Source of the DNA: a virus
IMG/VR virus record: IMGVR_UViG_3300037245_001419
Location: 147,778-211,777 of that record
Strand: one strand, 5' to 3'
Length of the DNA stretch: 64,000 nt
The notes beneath the pieces were generated by a model, which worked only from the letters and a program-made list of their open reading frames with translations, had not been told where the DNA came from and did no database searches. This document shows, in pieces, positions 8,426-17,042 of the stretch; the first letter of the stretch is position 1; each line of letters begins with the position of its first letter. Position numbers and translations under genes: made by a program.

Positions 8426-8770
8426 TTGATAACTAAAGTACATAAAACCGTATTAAGAGTGGCAGATATAACTGACACGGACGTTGATGAGCGCTTATAT
8501 AATTATGTCAGATATAAATCTGACGATATGGAGTTCACTACACATGCAGTATTTGACGGTATTGTAGAGGAAATATTAACTAACAAGAGCTTTGCAATCT
8601 TGTATTCAAGGGATAGAGACAAAAACATTCGTGACTTGGTGAATTACTCAATGAGAAACAAATGCGAGTTTGAATTGGTAAAGGAAGAAGCCGTGTCTTG
8701 CCATGTAGACATGTATGACTGGGAATCTTTATATGTGTCAACATTTTCAGAGACTGCTTTAGCTGTCTAA
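8426..8770 (+). CDS. Small paralog family member E, 114 aa
   Basis: Starts at TTG after ACGGAG. The middle segment (NKSFAILYSRDRDKNIRDL followed by YSMRNKCEFEL) matches the small paralogs of the 4.6-6.2 kb operon, so it is a detached member. The motif AACTAAAGTA overlaps codons 3-5. Confidence 0.7.
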   Translation: MITKVHKTVLRVADITDTDVDERLYNYVRYKSDDMEFTTHAVFDGIVEEILTNKSFAILYSRDRDKNIRDLVNYSMRNKCEFELVKEEAVSCHVDMYDWESLYVSTFSETALAV

Positions 8771-8842
8771 GATGCTGTGTATTGCTGTTTTAAGGTGTCT
8801 CTAAGGCACTTTCTCTCAGCCTTGGTGTTTAGCTATAGATAC

Positions 8843-8894
8843 AAAAAAACCCCTGCCATTTATCAATAGTTAAGTCAACAGGGCAGGGGTTTTT
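8843..8894. terminator. Bidirectional terminator
   Basis: AAAAACCCCTGCC and GGCAGGGGTTTTT form a stem between two convergent genes, with A and T runs suiting both directions. Confidence 0.85.
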
Positions 8895-8911
8895 CAATAG
8901 GGTTGTTGCTA

Positions 8912-9484
8912 TTAAGCAACAGCCTTTTGAGCCCGACTTTTCTTTAAAGACCTGTTTTCTTTTTCAAGCTTTGCAATATTAGCCTTCATTGTGTCATGTT
9001 CATCAGCACGACTAATATCTTCCATAACAGCGACAATGCTACTAGGGGTTTCTTCAATCTCTTTAGCAAGCTTATCAGATTCAATCTTTTTACGCATTAC
9101 TGAATTAATTAACTCTTTATGCTCTTTGGTGAAGCTATCAGAACCTTTTGTAAGCTCGTATAACGCCATGAATTTGCTAAGATCGAAACGTCCTTCACCT
9201 TTAGGCATGCTGTATACAGGCTTGCTGTAATCCGAACCTATAGCAAACTGAGCCTTGATCTCTTGTGCGCTATAGCCTTGATCAGCCATGAGAACAACTG
9301 CATCTCTTCTCGTTTTAGCTTCTTCGATTGTTTCCATTGTACCAAAATAATCTTGAGTTTTGCCAACTTTTTTAATTATACGAAACTTACCATTCCAGTC
9401 TACAATATATTTCATCGTAGGGTCTTTTTTTGCTTTTTTTTCTTGGGAGGCGATTGCGTTTTCTGATTTGTTAGATGCGCTCAT
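8912..9484 (-). CDS. AP2-like DNA-binding family protein, 190 aa
   Basis: Residues about 24-75 (KYIVDWNGKFRIIKKVGK, QDYFGTMETIEEA) resemble the AP2/Arm-type DNA-binding module of phage proteins. The same block occurs in the genes at 9749 and 28262. The C-terminus is a likely coiled coil. Possibly a regulator. Confidence 0.65.
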   Translation of the reverse strand: MSASNKSENAIASQEKKAKKDPTMKYIVDWNGKFRIIKKVGKTQDYFGTMETIEEAKTRRDAVVLMADQGYSAQEIKAQFAIGSDYSKPVYSMPKGEGRFDLSKFMALYELTKGSDSFTKEHKELINSVMRKKIESDKLAKEIEETPSSIVAVMEDISRADEHDTMKANIAKLEKENRSLKKSRAQKAVA

Positions 9485-9523
9485 GTTTACCTTTCCTTTT
9501 GAGTAAATTATCTTTCTTTACTA

Positions 9524-9552
9524 AAGATAGAATATAATTACTAAGAAGTCAA
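9524..9552 (-). promoter_or_regulatory. Promoter of the AP2-like gene
   Basis: TTGACT, 17 bases, TATCTT. The spacer lacks the perfect palindrome of the later modules. Confidence 0.7.
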
Positions 9553-9613
9553 ATATTATTTACAGAAATAATATTTTTTATGCATTTTTATTATTAAGAT
9601 GAAATAGTACATA

Positions 9614-9703
9614 TTATTTTTCGCTGTCTTTCAGCTTTTTAAGCTCTAAATACCAATGTAATACAGTTTCTTTGATTTTCTTTGGAGTTTTTTTAATAGA
9701 CAT
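9614..9703 (-). CDS. Possible 29-aa basic peptide
   Basis: MSIKKTPKKIKETV..., Lys-rich, with AAGG ahead of the ATG. It fills the gap between two AP2-like genes and sits in the right orientation; it may not be translated. Confidence 0.35.
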   Translation of the reverse strand: MSIKKTPKKIKETVLHWYLELKKLKDSEK

Positions 9704-9718
9704 ATTATACCTTAAACG

Positions 9719-9746
9719 AAAAAAGGAGTGCCGAAGCACTCCCTTT
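9719..9746 (-). terminator. Rho-independent terminator
   Basis: GGAGTGC and GCACTCC with a 4-base loop, followed on the minus strand by a run of T. It ends the transcript of the 9749 gene. Confidence 0.85.
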
Positions 9747-9748
9747 TA

Positions 9749-10465
9749 TTACACAGCTAATTTTTTTTCAGCTCGTGTTAGTCGATTTTGAAGTGACTTC
9801 TTATCCTTCGCCAGAACCTTTGCTTCATTCTTATAGAATAGTAGTTCAGCATGAGGTAAATGTTCTTCCAGACGACTGTTAAGACGGTCTATAGTACCAT
9901 TGATGGTGTCGAGGTCATCAAAGATTTCATCAAAACGCTTAGTATCCTGTTCTGACATATCCAGAGACTTAAGGGTCGCATACATGTTTGAGAATTGTTT
10001 GAGACTTTCAGCATTGAGACTTGTAAAAGATACCAGTTGAGTTTCTGTATTTGCAGTAACATCAATATTCTCAGACTCTAACACACCAGAGTCGGCACTG
10101 GTAGATTGTGTTTCAGTCGCTAGGATTTCTTCGGGTGGTATAAAATCTGAATAATCAGAAGTTTCATCTGCAGAGCTTGCAGACCCTTCAGCTTCAGCAA
10201 CTTTCTCACTTAACGATTCTAAGAAAAGCTTTGCCACTTTTAACTTAGAGAAGTCCATTGATCTAATCTGTGTTTTGATCACATCAACATCATTCCCTGC
10301 ATCAAGCATAGCAACAGTAACATCACGCATACGTTGAACCTGTTTCAATGCGTTGTCTTTCTTATGATTCACACTTCCGAAGTAAATCTGCTTACCTTCA
10401 ATAGTCCTTATAATTTGATAGCATGTAAGCATCTTTGTAATGTATTTCATATTCTTTTTACTCAT
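9749..10465 (-). CDS. AP2-like family protein, 238 aa
   Basis: N-terminus (KYITKMLTCYQIIRTIEGK, QIYFGSVNHKKD) is related to the AP2-like protein at 8912. An acidic Ser/Thr linker follows, then a C-terminal helical coiled coil. It lies just downstream of the XRE regulator, so the two may form a regulatory pair. Confidence 0.65.
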   Translation of the reverse strand: MSKKNMKYITKMLTCYQIIRTIEGKQIYFGSVNHKKDNALKQVQRMRDVTVAMLDAGNDVDVIKTQIRSMDFSKLKVAKLFLESLSEKVAEAEGSASSADETSDYSDFIPPEEILATETQSTSADSGVLESENIDVTANTETQLVSFTSLNAESLKQFSNMYATLKSLDMSEQDTKRFDEIFDDLDTINGTIDRLNSRLEEHLPHAELLFYKNEAKVLAKDKKSLQNRLTRAEKKLAV

Positions 10466-10484
10466 ATGGCATTCCTTTTATTTG

Positions 10485-10883
10485 TTATTGTGTTTTTGTA
10501 TTGTAGTTAAGTAATTCTCCGTTACCTTCTTGTCTAAACAGAAGGTATTCCGCTTGATCAACAACAGTTTTTCTGTTTTTAGTTGATAGCTGTGCGTATA
10601 GATTGTTAATTTTTGATTTCTCTGAAGTCTTAGTGATGTACCCAATAAGTTCATTCACATCGACATTATAAACATTTGCCAAGTCTACTAAAATCATAAT
10701 AGAAGGTTTCTGCTTATCGTTCTCATATGCTGACAATGTTGGAGGTTGGACGTGTATAGCATCAGCAACCTCTTCTTGTGTTAAACCTCGATTGATACGA
10801 ATCTTTTTAAGGATAGTACCAAAATCATATTCAACACCGTACTCAACCTTGTTTCTTTTTATCTTAGTTTTAGCTTTAGCCAT
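10485..10883 (-). CDS. XRE-family transcriptional regulator
   Basis: Start at MAKAKTKIKR, preceded by AAGGAATTTG. The HTH is clear at about residues 24-79: ILKKIRINRGLTQEEVADAI then PPTLSAYENDKQKPS. The C-terminal 50 residues may mediate dimerisation. It is the only obvious repressor in the window and so a candidate reader of the palindrome in the leftward promoters; this is inference. Confidence 0.85.
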   Translation of the reverse strand: MAKAKTKIKRNKVEYGVEYDFGTILKKIRINRGLTQEEVADAIHVQPPTLSAYENDKQKPSIMILVDLANVYNVDVNELIGYITKTSEKSKINNLYAQLSTKNRKTVVDQAEYLLFRQEGNGELLNYNTKTQ

Positions 10884-11166
10884 TTTCAAATTCCTTGTTG
10901 AATTGTTCTCTCGTATAAATGTGCTCCAACTCCATCTTATTACATTTAATAATAACTTTCTTACTATCAAATATAACTATAAAACTAATATCTGTCAAGT
11001 TATTTTCTAAGTTATATAGTTTCTTAGCTAATATTTCTGCGCTAATGACCGATCTATATTGCTTTATATACCTCACACCTAACAGGTTAATAACGTGTGT
11101 TACCTCCTGTATAGATACTTTAGTTAGCCAAATTAAGAGTGTCTTCCATTTCGTTAATCTTATCAT
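10876..11166 (-). CDS. Hypothetical protein, start uncertain
   Basis: Ends in an ATGGCTAA overlap with the XRE gene. From the first ATG it overlaps the upstream gene by 46 bases. A strong AGGAGG (plus-strand 11103-11108) instead points to a start near 11089-11094, where only GTT or ATT is in frame. Function unknown. Confidence 0.55.
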   Translation of the reverse strand: MIRLTKWKTLLIWLTKVSIQEVTHVINLLGVRYIKQYRSVISAEILAKKLYNLENNLTDISFIVIFDSKKVIIKCNKMELEHIYTREQFNKEFENG

Positions 11167-11488
11167 TTGTATAGTCTCCGAGTGCCTTAATAGTTTGGCT
11201 GACTACATCCTGTACATCTTTAACATCCATAACATTTTCATGGTGAAACTCTATTGCAATCAAAGCATACATAATACTCTGCAATGAGTTATTAGTAGTT
11301 TCAATATTGAGATTAATATATTCTGTATTCCAACCGTCTTTACCAAAGATGCATGATAGTTCAAAGTCATGTTTCTTCGATAGTTCTTCTGCTTTAGCTA
11401 AAAGCTTGTGACACTTTTCCAATGCAGACTTTTTAGCAAAGCTTTTTTCTGCATTAATTTTCGCATATATCCGTTTACTTTTTCTCAT
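11120..11488 (-). CDS. Hypothetical protein, 122 aa
   Basis: Start taken at MRKSKRIYAK after CAGGAAAACACG; the longer frame is a shadow of the small zinc protein upstream. A helical N-terminal half (EKCHKLLAKAEELSKKH) resembles phage DUF2786-like starts, weakly. Confidence 0.65.
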   Translation of the reverse strand: MRKSKRIYAKINAEKSFAKKSALEKCHKLLAKAEELSKKHDFELSCIFGKDGWNTEYINLNIETTNNSLQSIMYALIAIEFHHENVMDVKDVQDVVSQTIKALGDYTNDKINEMEDTLNLAN

Positions 11489-11615
11489 CGTGTTTTCCTG
11501 CTCTAGCCGTTTTGTAACAAATAGTGGAGCAAGTATCGTGTATAAACGGCTTGCTCCCATACTTGTTAATTGATTCACTTACATTGAAGTCTGCCTTACA
11601 TACTTTGCAAATCAA
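11475..11615 (-). CDS. Small zinc-finger protein, 46 aa
   Basis: Begins with TTG in a TTGA overlap with the upstream stop, with AAGAGG ahead. Cys3 and Cys6 (CKVC) and a later CSTIC form a CxxC...CxxxC zinc knuckle of the type seen in many phage zinc proteins. Confidence 0.65.
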   Translation of the reverse strand: MICKVCKADFNVSESINKYGSKPFIHDTCSTICYKTARAGKHDEKK

Positions 11616-12469
11616 TCATCATCCTCTTCATCTTCTTTGTATTTGTACTCACCATCTACCAATTCATAGTAATCTTTATTACTGGGAATAACTTCAAACG
11701 CAAGCTCGTAAGCCTCAATAGAACAATTTTCTGGAATAACTTCAGTTGATAATTTACCTTCATCATACGTTAAGCGACCACAATTGCAACCAGTGTCCTC
11801 ATCTGCATATACATATTCAATTAATACAGTTGGAAATTTTTCAGCCATTTTACCAATCATGTCTGGCACACTGCTCCATGCAGTTTGAATTTCAAAAATA
11901 ATTTCGGTTGCAGAATCATGTTTTTTACATGAGTATGAATTCCACTTAGTACCCCAATTTTTAATAGCCCAATCATACCATGTTGTATGACCATATTTTG
12001 CCTTATTGTCAATGTATTGTTGACCAACCTTTAAAGCTTTTTGTTGGTCTTCTTCAGACAATCCCGCAAACCGCTTACGCAATTCTTCATCACCTAAAAA
12101 TGTACTCCCACCAGTACCATTTATGATATACTGCCCAAGTTCACCCTGTGATCCAGAAGAGATATTAAGCTCTTCTGGCATAGGAATAATTTTATTGAAA
12201 TCTGGAAAACGTGTCCATGCTTCAGTCATAAGAGGCTCATAATCTTCGGGAACACCTATAGCTGTATCACCACCCTTAATTTGAAACTCCTTAGTCTTTT
12301 CGTCAAGCCACCCATAACCATGATCCGTACCAATCTTTTTGTATATAAGACGTTCGTCATAACCTCTATCGTGTTCAGACTTATAGTGAGTACTGTATTG
12401 AGCGACCAGTTTATCAATTTCGATCTGTTCACCAGATAGTTTAAGTATGTTTGTTATGTGATTTGGCAT
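11612..12469 (-). CDS. Api92-like phage protein (ferredoxin-like domain)
   Basis: Opens with MPNHITNILKLSG and carries FPDFNKIIPMPEE, the hallmark layout of the Api92/YubB-like (DUF1281) family of phages and plasmids. 285 aa is normal for the family. Biochemical role unknown. The C-terminus is acidic. Confidence 0.8.
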   Translation of the reverse strand: MPNHITNILKLSGEQIEIDKLVAQYSTHYKSEHDRGYDERLIYKKIGTDHGYGWLDEKTKEFQIKGGDTAIGVPEDYEPLMTEAWTRFPDFNKIIPMPEELNISSGSQGELGQYIINGTGGSTFLGDEELRKRFAGLSEEDQQKALKVGQQYIDNKAKYGHTTWYDWAIKNWGTKWNSYSCKKHDSATEIIFEIQTAWSSVPDMIGKMAEKFPTVLIEYVYADEDTGCNCGRLTYDEGKLSTEVIPENCSIEAYELAFEVIPSNKDYYELVDGEYKYKEDEEDDD

Positions 12470-12496
12470 TTTTACTCCTTTAATTATCTATTATTA

Positions 12497-12525
12497 AAGT
12501 TAACTAATTAACTAAAGTATGTCAA
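12497..12525 (-). promoter_or_regulatory. Leftward promoter module, copy 1
   Basis: TTGACA, 17 bases, TAACTT. The spacer holds the iterated motif TACTTTAGTT running into TTAATTAG. Drives the Api92-like gene. Confidence 0.8.
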
Positions 12526-12902
12526 TAGAATTTACGTATCCCTAAAACTTTTTGTATTTCTTCTAATTTGTCATCACACCCATCAGTATAGGCTTCATTT
12601 TTTACGTTGCTCATTATAACTTTGATGCGAGGTAATAATTTCGATGGAGTTATTTTTCTCAATATAAGACGATCCAACCACTCTTGTATGGCATTAACCT
12701 TAACATTCTTATTTAACAGGCCAGTAAGGTGTTCACCTTCTTTAGTATCCTTATAGATGGTGATACCTAAATCAAGAATACAATCATCGCACCAGTAACT
12801 TTGTGAGTTTTGTGAAATAGTTGTTATCTCATGACTAACACCACCTGCCGAATTCATCTTTCTACCGTTAGGTTCACCAATTATAATATCATCCCATGAC
12901 AT
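12522..12902 (-). CDS. Hypothetical protein, 126 aa
   Basis: Starts MSWDDIIIGEP with AGGGATT ahead. A CDDC pair may bind metal. The gene ends inside the -35 box of the next promoter. Function unknown. Confidence 0.7.
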   Translation of the reverse strand: MSWDDIIIGEPNGRKMNSAGGVSHEITTISQNSQSYWCDDCILDLGITIYKDTKEGEHLTGLLNKNVKVNAIQEWLDRLILRKITPSKLLPRIKVIMSNVKNEAYTDGCDDKLEEIQKVLGIRKFY

Positions 12903-12907
12903 AATCC

Positions 12908-13984
12908 CTACTTTACTAAATATTGTTTCTGGTTAATCTCTTCTAGCATGCCCTTACCCTTTGTGTATGGCTCGATCCACTTCATACGTCGATCAGTCAT
13001 TTTAATACCACAAGCTTGACTACGCCAATGACCTCTTACAAGCCATTTGGGACACGACACAACGTTCTTTAAGTTTGTCAGGCAACTATACTCATCATCA
13101 GTCAAACGTCTGTTAGAACCTATTACAATGCGACCTATCTTAGACAAATCTTTGTTCTTTTCAGCTACTTTAGTTGCTTCTTTTAACCGATTAGCTTTAG
13201 TCTTTTTCTTCTTAGTAACATATCGCTTAGCAGGGGTATGATTAAACGATTCCATTGAGCAGATATATAACAGAGAATTGATAATGAAACTATAATGCCT
13301 TCTGTATATTGTTTCGTCATCATTAAAGTCAATGTCGGTCATTTTTTTATCTTTAGATGTTTTACGGGCTAATAATACATCGTCAAGACTTAGTTGGATC
13401 ATATCTTCAACTGAAGTACAGTTAAGTCTTAATGACATTCCAGACTGTTCCAACATACGTTGATCGCCCTTTCGCCCTTCTCCGAACGATTGGGCAAGGA
13501 TAGAGTTTTCAGCTTCATTGTATGTCAATACAATGTCTTTAAAAACCATAACTAAATCACCACTAGCTTGAACCTCTAGTGAAGGGATAGACAACACCAT
13601 GTTATCAAAAGGCATTTTAATTAATTCTGGATTGATATTTTTTATCTCTGTATTAACAAGCTTAAAGAATAAGTCTTCAGTTATATTAAACACTTTTGCT
13701 TTACGCATACCCAGATATATTGATGCAAAAGTAGATTCAAACAATGGATTGTTATGAAAAAACATATCCCCATATACTTTGATCATTGCAAAACTACAAA
13801 ACAGCAAACGACTAATGTCAGTAGGGTATGATTCATTGACAAATTTGTTGCCAAACGCATCGGCCCTTTCATCTGATATTGCAGGAAGAGCTTCATCCAT
13901 TTGAGCTATAATATCTATACCTTTATCCTTAAAGTATTCGCATATCTCTTCAATGTGTAAAGGTTCAAATTTCTTAGCTTCCAT
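12908..13984 (-). CDS. Phage/plasmid protein with HWRxQ C-terminal motif, 358 aa
   Basis: ATG at MEAKKFEP fits AGGAT spacing better than the TTG before it. The C-terminus has VRGHWRSQACG then KWIEPYTKGKG. From memory, that motif is shared by many phage and plasmid hypotheticals, including relatives of the anti-CRISPR AcrVA2. The remainder is unrecognised, so an anti-defence role is speculative. Confidence 0.6.
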   Translation of the reverse strand: MEAKKFEPLHIEEICEYFKDKGIDIIAQMDEALPAISDERADAFGNKFVNESYPTDISRLLFCSFAMIKVYGDMFFHNNPLFESTFASIYLGMRKAKVFNITEDLFFKLVNTEIKNINPELIKMPFDNMVLSIPSLEVQASGDLVMVFKDIVLTYNEAENSILAQSFGEGRKGDQRMLEQSGMSLRLNCTSVEDMIQLSLDDVLLARKTSKDKKMTDIDFNDDETIYRRHYSFIINSLLYICSMESFNHTPAKRYVTKKKKTKANRLKEATKVAEKNKDLSKIGRIVIGSNRRLTDDEYSCLTNLKNVVSCPKWLVRGHWRSQACGIKMTDRRMKWIEPYTKGKGMLEEINQKQYLVK

Positions 13985-13988
13985 CAAT

Positions 13989-14549
13989 TTATCCTACAAT
14001 AAACTTTGTTTCGGTTTCAATTTTGACTTGTGCTTCGATAGCCTTAAGAAGAACTTTTGCATCAAAGTTTTTCTTTGGCTCGATAAATGAAGTACCCTCA
14101 TTCCACGTCTCAACACAAATCTTATTGCTGGTAACAATGATCTTACCAGCGTCGCCAGTTTCTTCACCAGAGTAGAGAATCGTACCATCTAACTGCCTAT
14201 CTAAAGGCATGAAAACTTTTGTTATGAGGTATTCTATCCACTCAGTATAAGCATAGAACTTTTCACTACCACCCCACTCTAAAGTTGTACCATCTTCAGA
14301 AATTTCCCACCTTAACCAAAGACTAGGTTGTGTTCTAGGGGGTTGATTATAATCAGCTATATTGAGTTCATTGTCTTGACCTGCAAAACCCTTACCAATA
14401 TAGAACTCGCCCTGTACTCCATAAATTGATTCGTCAACATTTCTAGCCATTCTACGAGTATCCGCAAGCTTGTTAAGAAACACTACTTGTTGTGGTTCCA
14501 GTGCAGGTGTTATAGTCATTTTGCCTTCAAAATCAGTAGTATATCCCAT
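13989..14549 (-). CDS. Conserved phage protein (MGYTTDF family), 186 aa
   Basis: MGYTTDFEGKMTI, then LADTRRMARN, then LRWEISEDGTTLEW and FYAYTEWIEYLI: a widespread phage and bacterial hypothetical family of unknown function and matching length. Confidence 0.75.
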   Translation of the reverse strand: MGYTTDFEGKMTITPALEPQQVVFLNKLADTRRMARNVDESIYGVQGEFYIGKGFAGQDNELNIADYNQPPRTQPSLWLRWEISEDGTTLEWGGSEKFYAYTEWIEYLITKVFMPLDRQLDGTILYSGEETGDAGKIIVTSNKICVETWNEGTSFIEPKKNFDAKVLLKAIEAQVKIETETKFIVG

Positions 14550-14572
14550 GCGTTCTCCTTAAGTTTTAATAA

Positions 14573-14601
14573 AAGATAGTTATTTAGTTAATTTTTGTCT
14601 A
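14573..14601 (-). promoter_or_regulatory. Leftward promoter of the MGYTTDF gene
   Basis: TAGACA, 17 bases, TATCTT. The spacer keeps the TTAACTAAATAAC-type sequence. Confidence 0.65.
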
Positions 14602-14638
14602 TACTTTAGTTAATATTATTCATAAAATATAACTAAAG

Positions 14639-14902
14639 CTACTTGTGTTCAGCTCGTATCTTTTCAGCTAATAAAGACTGTTTTTCGGGAGAAAAGAACA
14701 CATCATCATGTGGTATCTGTTCAGCAGCTTGATCTTGAACTTCATCTAAAAAATGAATTATCCCATTAAGAGTATCATCCTCCGCTTTAGTCAAGTCATT
14801 AGATCTACTCAACAACTCAAGTATAATAAGCTTTTGACCGCTTAGCATCTCCCAGTCCATGTGCTTTAGTTCTACATTTACTACTTTATTAATGTTTGCC
14901 AT
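14639..14902 (-). CDS. Hypothetical protein, 87 aa
   Basis: Starts MANINKVVNV; probably helical. No family recognised. Single-gene unit under its own promoter module. Confidence 0.7.
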   Translation of the reverse strand: MANINKVVNVELKHMDWEMLSGQKLIILELLSRSNDLTKAEDDTLNGIIHFLDEVQDQAAEQIPHDDVFFSPEKQSLLAEKIRAEHK

Positions 14903-14930
14903 GTTATTCTCCGTTGCTTATCTATTATAT

Positions 14931-14959
14931 AAGATAGCTAATTAACTAAGTCTTGTCAA
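14931..14959 (-). promoter_or_regulatory. Leftward promoter module
   Basis: TTGACA, 17 bases, TATCTT; spacer TTAGTTAATTAGC. Drives the gene starting at 14902. Confidence 0.8.
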
Positions 14960-14986
14960 CAAAAAAAGATGGAATTAACCACCTTT

Positions 14987-15205
14987 TTAAAAAACCATCT
15001 TTGGTTCTGTCATTGGGAACTGTTTACTAGTTTTTGTAATTTTGTACAGCTCAAAATGAACTATAAACTCTTTATGACAGTCAGGGTTTAAACACGCCAC
15101 ACACCACTCAACGCCACCATGAGACATACTGAACATAGGGGCGCTGACCCCTTGAGTACGCTTGTCATTACCACAGTGCGGACACTTGACTACTTTAGTT
15201 TTCAT
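14987..15205 (-). CDS. Zinc-ribbon protein, 72 aa
   Basis: CPHC (residues 8-11) and a CLNPDC pair near the middle make a zinc ribbon. TKVV near the start is encoded by the iterated motif. Overlaps the upstream gene by 11 bases. Confidence 0.7.
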   Translation of the reverse strand: MKTKVVKCPHCGNDKRTQGVSAPMFSMSHGGVEWCVACLNPDCHKEFIVHFELYKITKTSKQFPMTEPKMVF

Positions 15206-15455
15206 CGTTAACCTTTACCGTATGCCTATCTATTGATACACGCTTGATATTGCGGAAACCTAAAGTATATTCTGCTTCAGCTTGAACGTCTATCTCTTCT
15301 TCATAGTTACTTTCGAGATAGTGCTGTTTTTTCACTGTTGCGTACTCGTAAGCAGTTTTAATCGCTTCCGTCACTTCAGCTACTGTTTCAGTACCTTCAG
15401 CCATGTAAAGCCCTAAGGCTTCACCGTTTGCATTTACTACTTCAATTAAGTGCAT
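15195..15455 (-). CDS. Hypothetical protein, 86 aa
   Basis: Starts MHLIEVVNANG; mixed alpha/beta. Overlaps its neighbours on both sides by about 10 bases in a three-gene operon. Confidence 0.7.
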   Translation of the reverse strand: MHLIEVVNANGEALGLYMAEGTETVAEVTEAIKTAYEYATVKKQHYLESNYEEEIDVQAEAEYTLGFRNIKRVSIDRHTVKVNDEN

Positions 15456-15637
15456 GATTTTACTTCCTTCTCGACAACGCCATAGTCGTTACTCTCTTGC
15501 TCATAATCATAAGAGATTGGACATTCTTCATCAACACAAGGGTCACATACAAAATATTCACCATCAGAAAATATACATGCATTGTCATAATTGACTACTA
15601 ATCCACATTGTGCACATTTAACAGTTTGTATTTTCAT
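15446..15637 (-). CDS. Zinc-binding protein, 63 aa
   Basis: CAQC and CDPC pairs, with further cysteines (CPIS, C-terminal SCT), suggest a small zinc ribbon. Heads the three-gene operon. Confidence 0.7.
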   Translation of the reverse strand: MKIQTVKCAQCGLVVNYDNACIFSDGEYFVCDPCVDEECPISYDYEQESNDYGVVEKEVKSCT

Positions 15638-15662
15638 ATGATCTCCTTGTTATCTATTATTA

Positions 15663-15691
15663 AAGATAGTTAATTAACTAAGCGTTGTCAA
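15663..15691 (-). promoter_or_regulatory. Leftward promoter module (reference copy)
   Basis: TTGACA, 17 bases, TATCTT; the spacer contains the perfect palindrome AGTTAATTAACT ending at the -10. Leader AATAATAGATAACAAGGAG. Confidence 0.85.
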
Positions 15692-15700
15692 TGTAAAAGA

Positions 15701-16465
15701 TTAGATTTTCCCAGATTTATCATACTGAAGTTGTTTCATATCAGCAAATGCATCAGCATCTTCTTTATTGAACACAATGCCGACAACTTCATCATTAGTA
15801 GTAGTAAATTCACCAGTAAATCTTATCTCAAAATTTACATCAGTTTCTACAACATAAAAAATTGACAGATACTTTTTTTGCAATTCTTTCATGTCACAAA
15901 TTTTTGAACCCTTTAGGTAAAGCCCTTCATCGTCTGGACAAACATCATGTAGTCGCTGTACCAAGCCTTCAATGATAGTTGTTTGAGATAGCTTCTTAAG
16001 GTCTGCCTTATCAAATGCAACTTCAATGTTACAACTATCACATCCGGCATCTTCTTTTCCAGAGTGGCCACCATCGGGACTATTTGGATCGTGAAGATAA
16101 ATGTCAATATGAATATCTTTAGCTTTTTTAAGAATGTCTTCATCTGAAGTTCCTGTAACGTCCCATGAATGAGTAACTTGAGCTTCAGTAACTTGATAGT
16201 ATACTGTTTTTGTAAACTTCCTTGGCGTAGGGGTATGGGTCTCTTGCTCACCTACCAAGCCCCACTCTTCTGATTCTCTGATAGCAGACCATGTAGAATA
16301 GCTGTTCTTAAAGTGGTTCGTGATAACAGCATCATCTAAACACTTGTCGCACAGATCAACAGTTTCATTTGTTTCTTGAATTAGAGTGCCGTGTATACTG
16401 CCTTCGTGTGATTCTAAATCTACACCAGTGTTTTGTAGGTCGTTTAAGTGTTTACAAATTCTCAT
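15701..16465 (-). CDS. Hypothetical protein, 254 aa
   Basis: Starts MRICKHLNDL. An early CDKC pair and a CDSC pair may bind metal. No family recognised. Single-gene unit. Confidence 0.75.
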   Translation of the reverse strand: MRICKHLNDLQNTGVDLESHEGSIHGTLIQETNETVDLCDKCLDDAVITNHFKNSYSTWSAIRESEEWGLVGEQETHTPTPRKFTKTVYYQVTEAQVTHSWDVTGTSDEDILKKAKDIHIDIYLHDPNSPDGGHSGKEDAGCDSCNIEVAFDKADLKKLSQTTIIEGLVQRLHDVCPDDEGLYLKGSKICDMKELQKKYLSIFYVVETDVNFEIRFTGEFTTTNDEVVGIVFNKEDADAFADMKQLQYDKSGKI

Positions 16466-16493
16466 AATAGTTTCTCCGTTGAGGTCTTTAATA

Positions 16494-16522
16494 AAGATAG
16501 TTAATTAACTAAGAGCTGTCAA
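16494..16522 (-). promoter_or_regulatory. Leftward promoter module
   Basis: TTGACA, 17 bases, TATCTT, palindrome AGTTAATTAACT in the spacer. Drives the gene starting at 16465. Confidence 0.85.
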
Positions 16523-16530
16523 GTTAAATA

Positions 16531-17028
16531 TTACCATTCCCAAAGAATAGCAACATCTTTGTGTTGTTCTTTTACAGAAACGTATGTACGGTTATCATCA
16601 GACCTATTCAACATGTCGTCAACATTCGCCCAATTGTTAATAATCAATTTGTCAGAATCATCCACAAATGGAATGTCTTTGTGGTGCTCAAACAATTTTC
16701 CTAAAGTAGGAAAAGAAAATTGGTGTTGTTTCTGAAATTTTTCAAAGTCTGCATCAACTTGTTCTTCAAACTTTGGTATGTGCTTGAAAACATAGTCAGC
16801 TAAAAAATGTATCACTGAAATTTTAACAACAGCACCATGTGTGATAGCAGTAATACTATCAACAGCATTGTATATGTCATCACCAGTTTGATAAGCTTCA
16901 CCGCTCCAATTCTCGATACTTTTTATGTCAGCATCAATCGCATCAACTTTACCTTTGAGTATTTCTACAAGGGCTTCAATAGTTGGGTCGTTTGATACTT
17001 CTAAAATTTTGTTAAGTACAGTTATCAT
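16531..17028 (-). CDS. Hypothetical protein, 165 aa
   Basis: Start taken at MITVLNKILEV, preceded by GGAGAAAAT; the longer frame overlaps the Cys-rich gene. Largely helical. No family recognised. Confidence 0.7.
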   Translation of the reverse strand: MITVLNKILEVSNDPTIEALVEILKGKVDAIDADIKSIENWSGEAYQTGDDIYNAVDSITAITHGAVVKISVIHFLADYVFKHIPKFEEQVDADFEKFQKQHQFSFPTLGKLFEHHKDIPFVDDSDKLIINNWANVDDMLNRSDDNRTYVSVKEQHKDVAILWEW

Positions 17029-17042
17029 ATTTTCTCCATCGA

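Noticed and set aside
10919-11287. 122-codon plus-strand frame opposite the XRE operon
   Set aside because: No ribosome site, composition of an antisense shadow, and real genes opposite.
11120-11578. Longer form of the 11120 gene
   Set aside because: The first 30 codons overlap the small zinc protein; the internal ATG at 11488 has the ribosome site.
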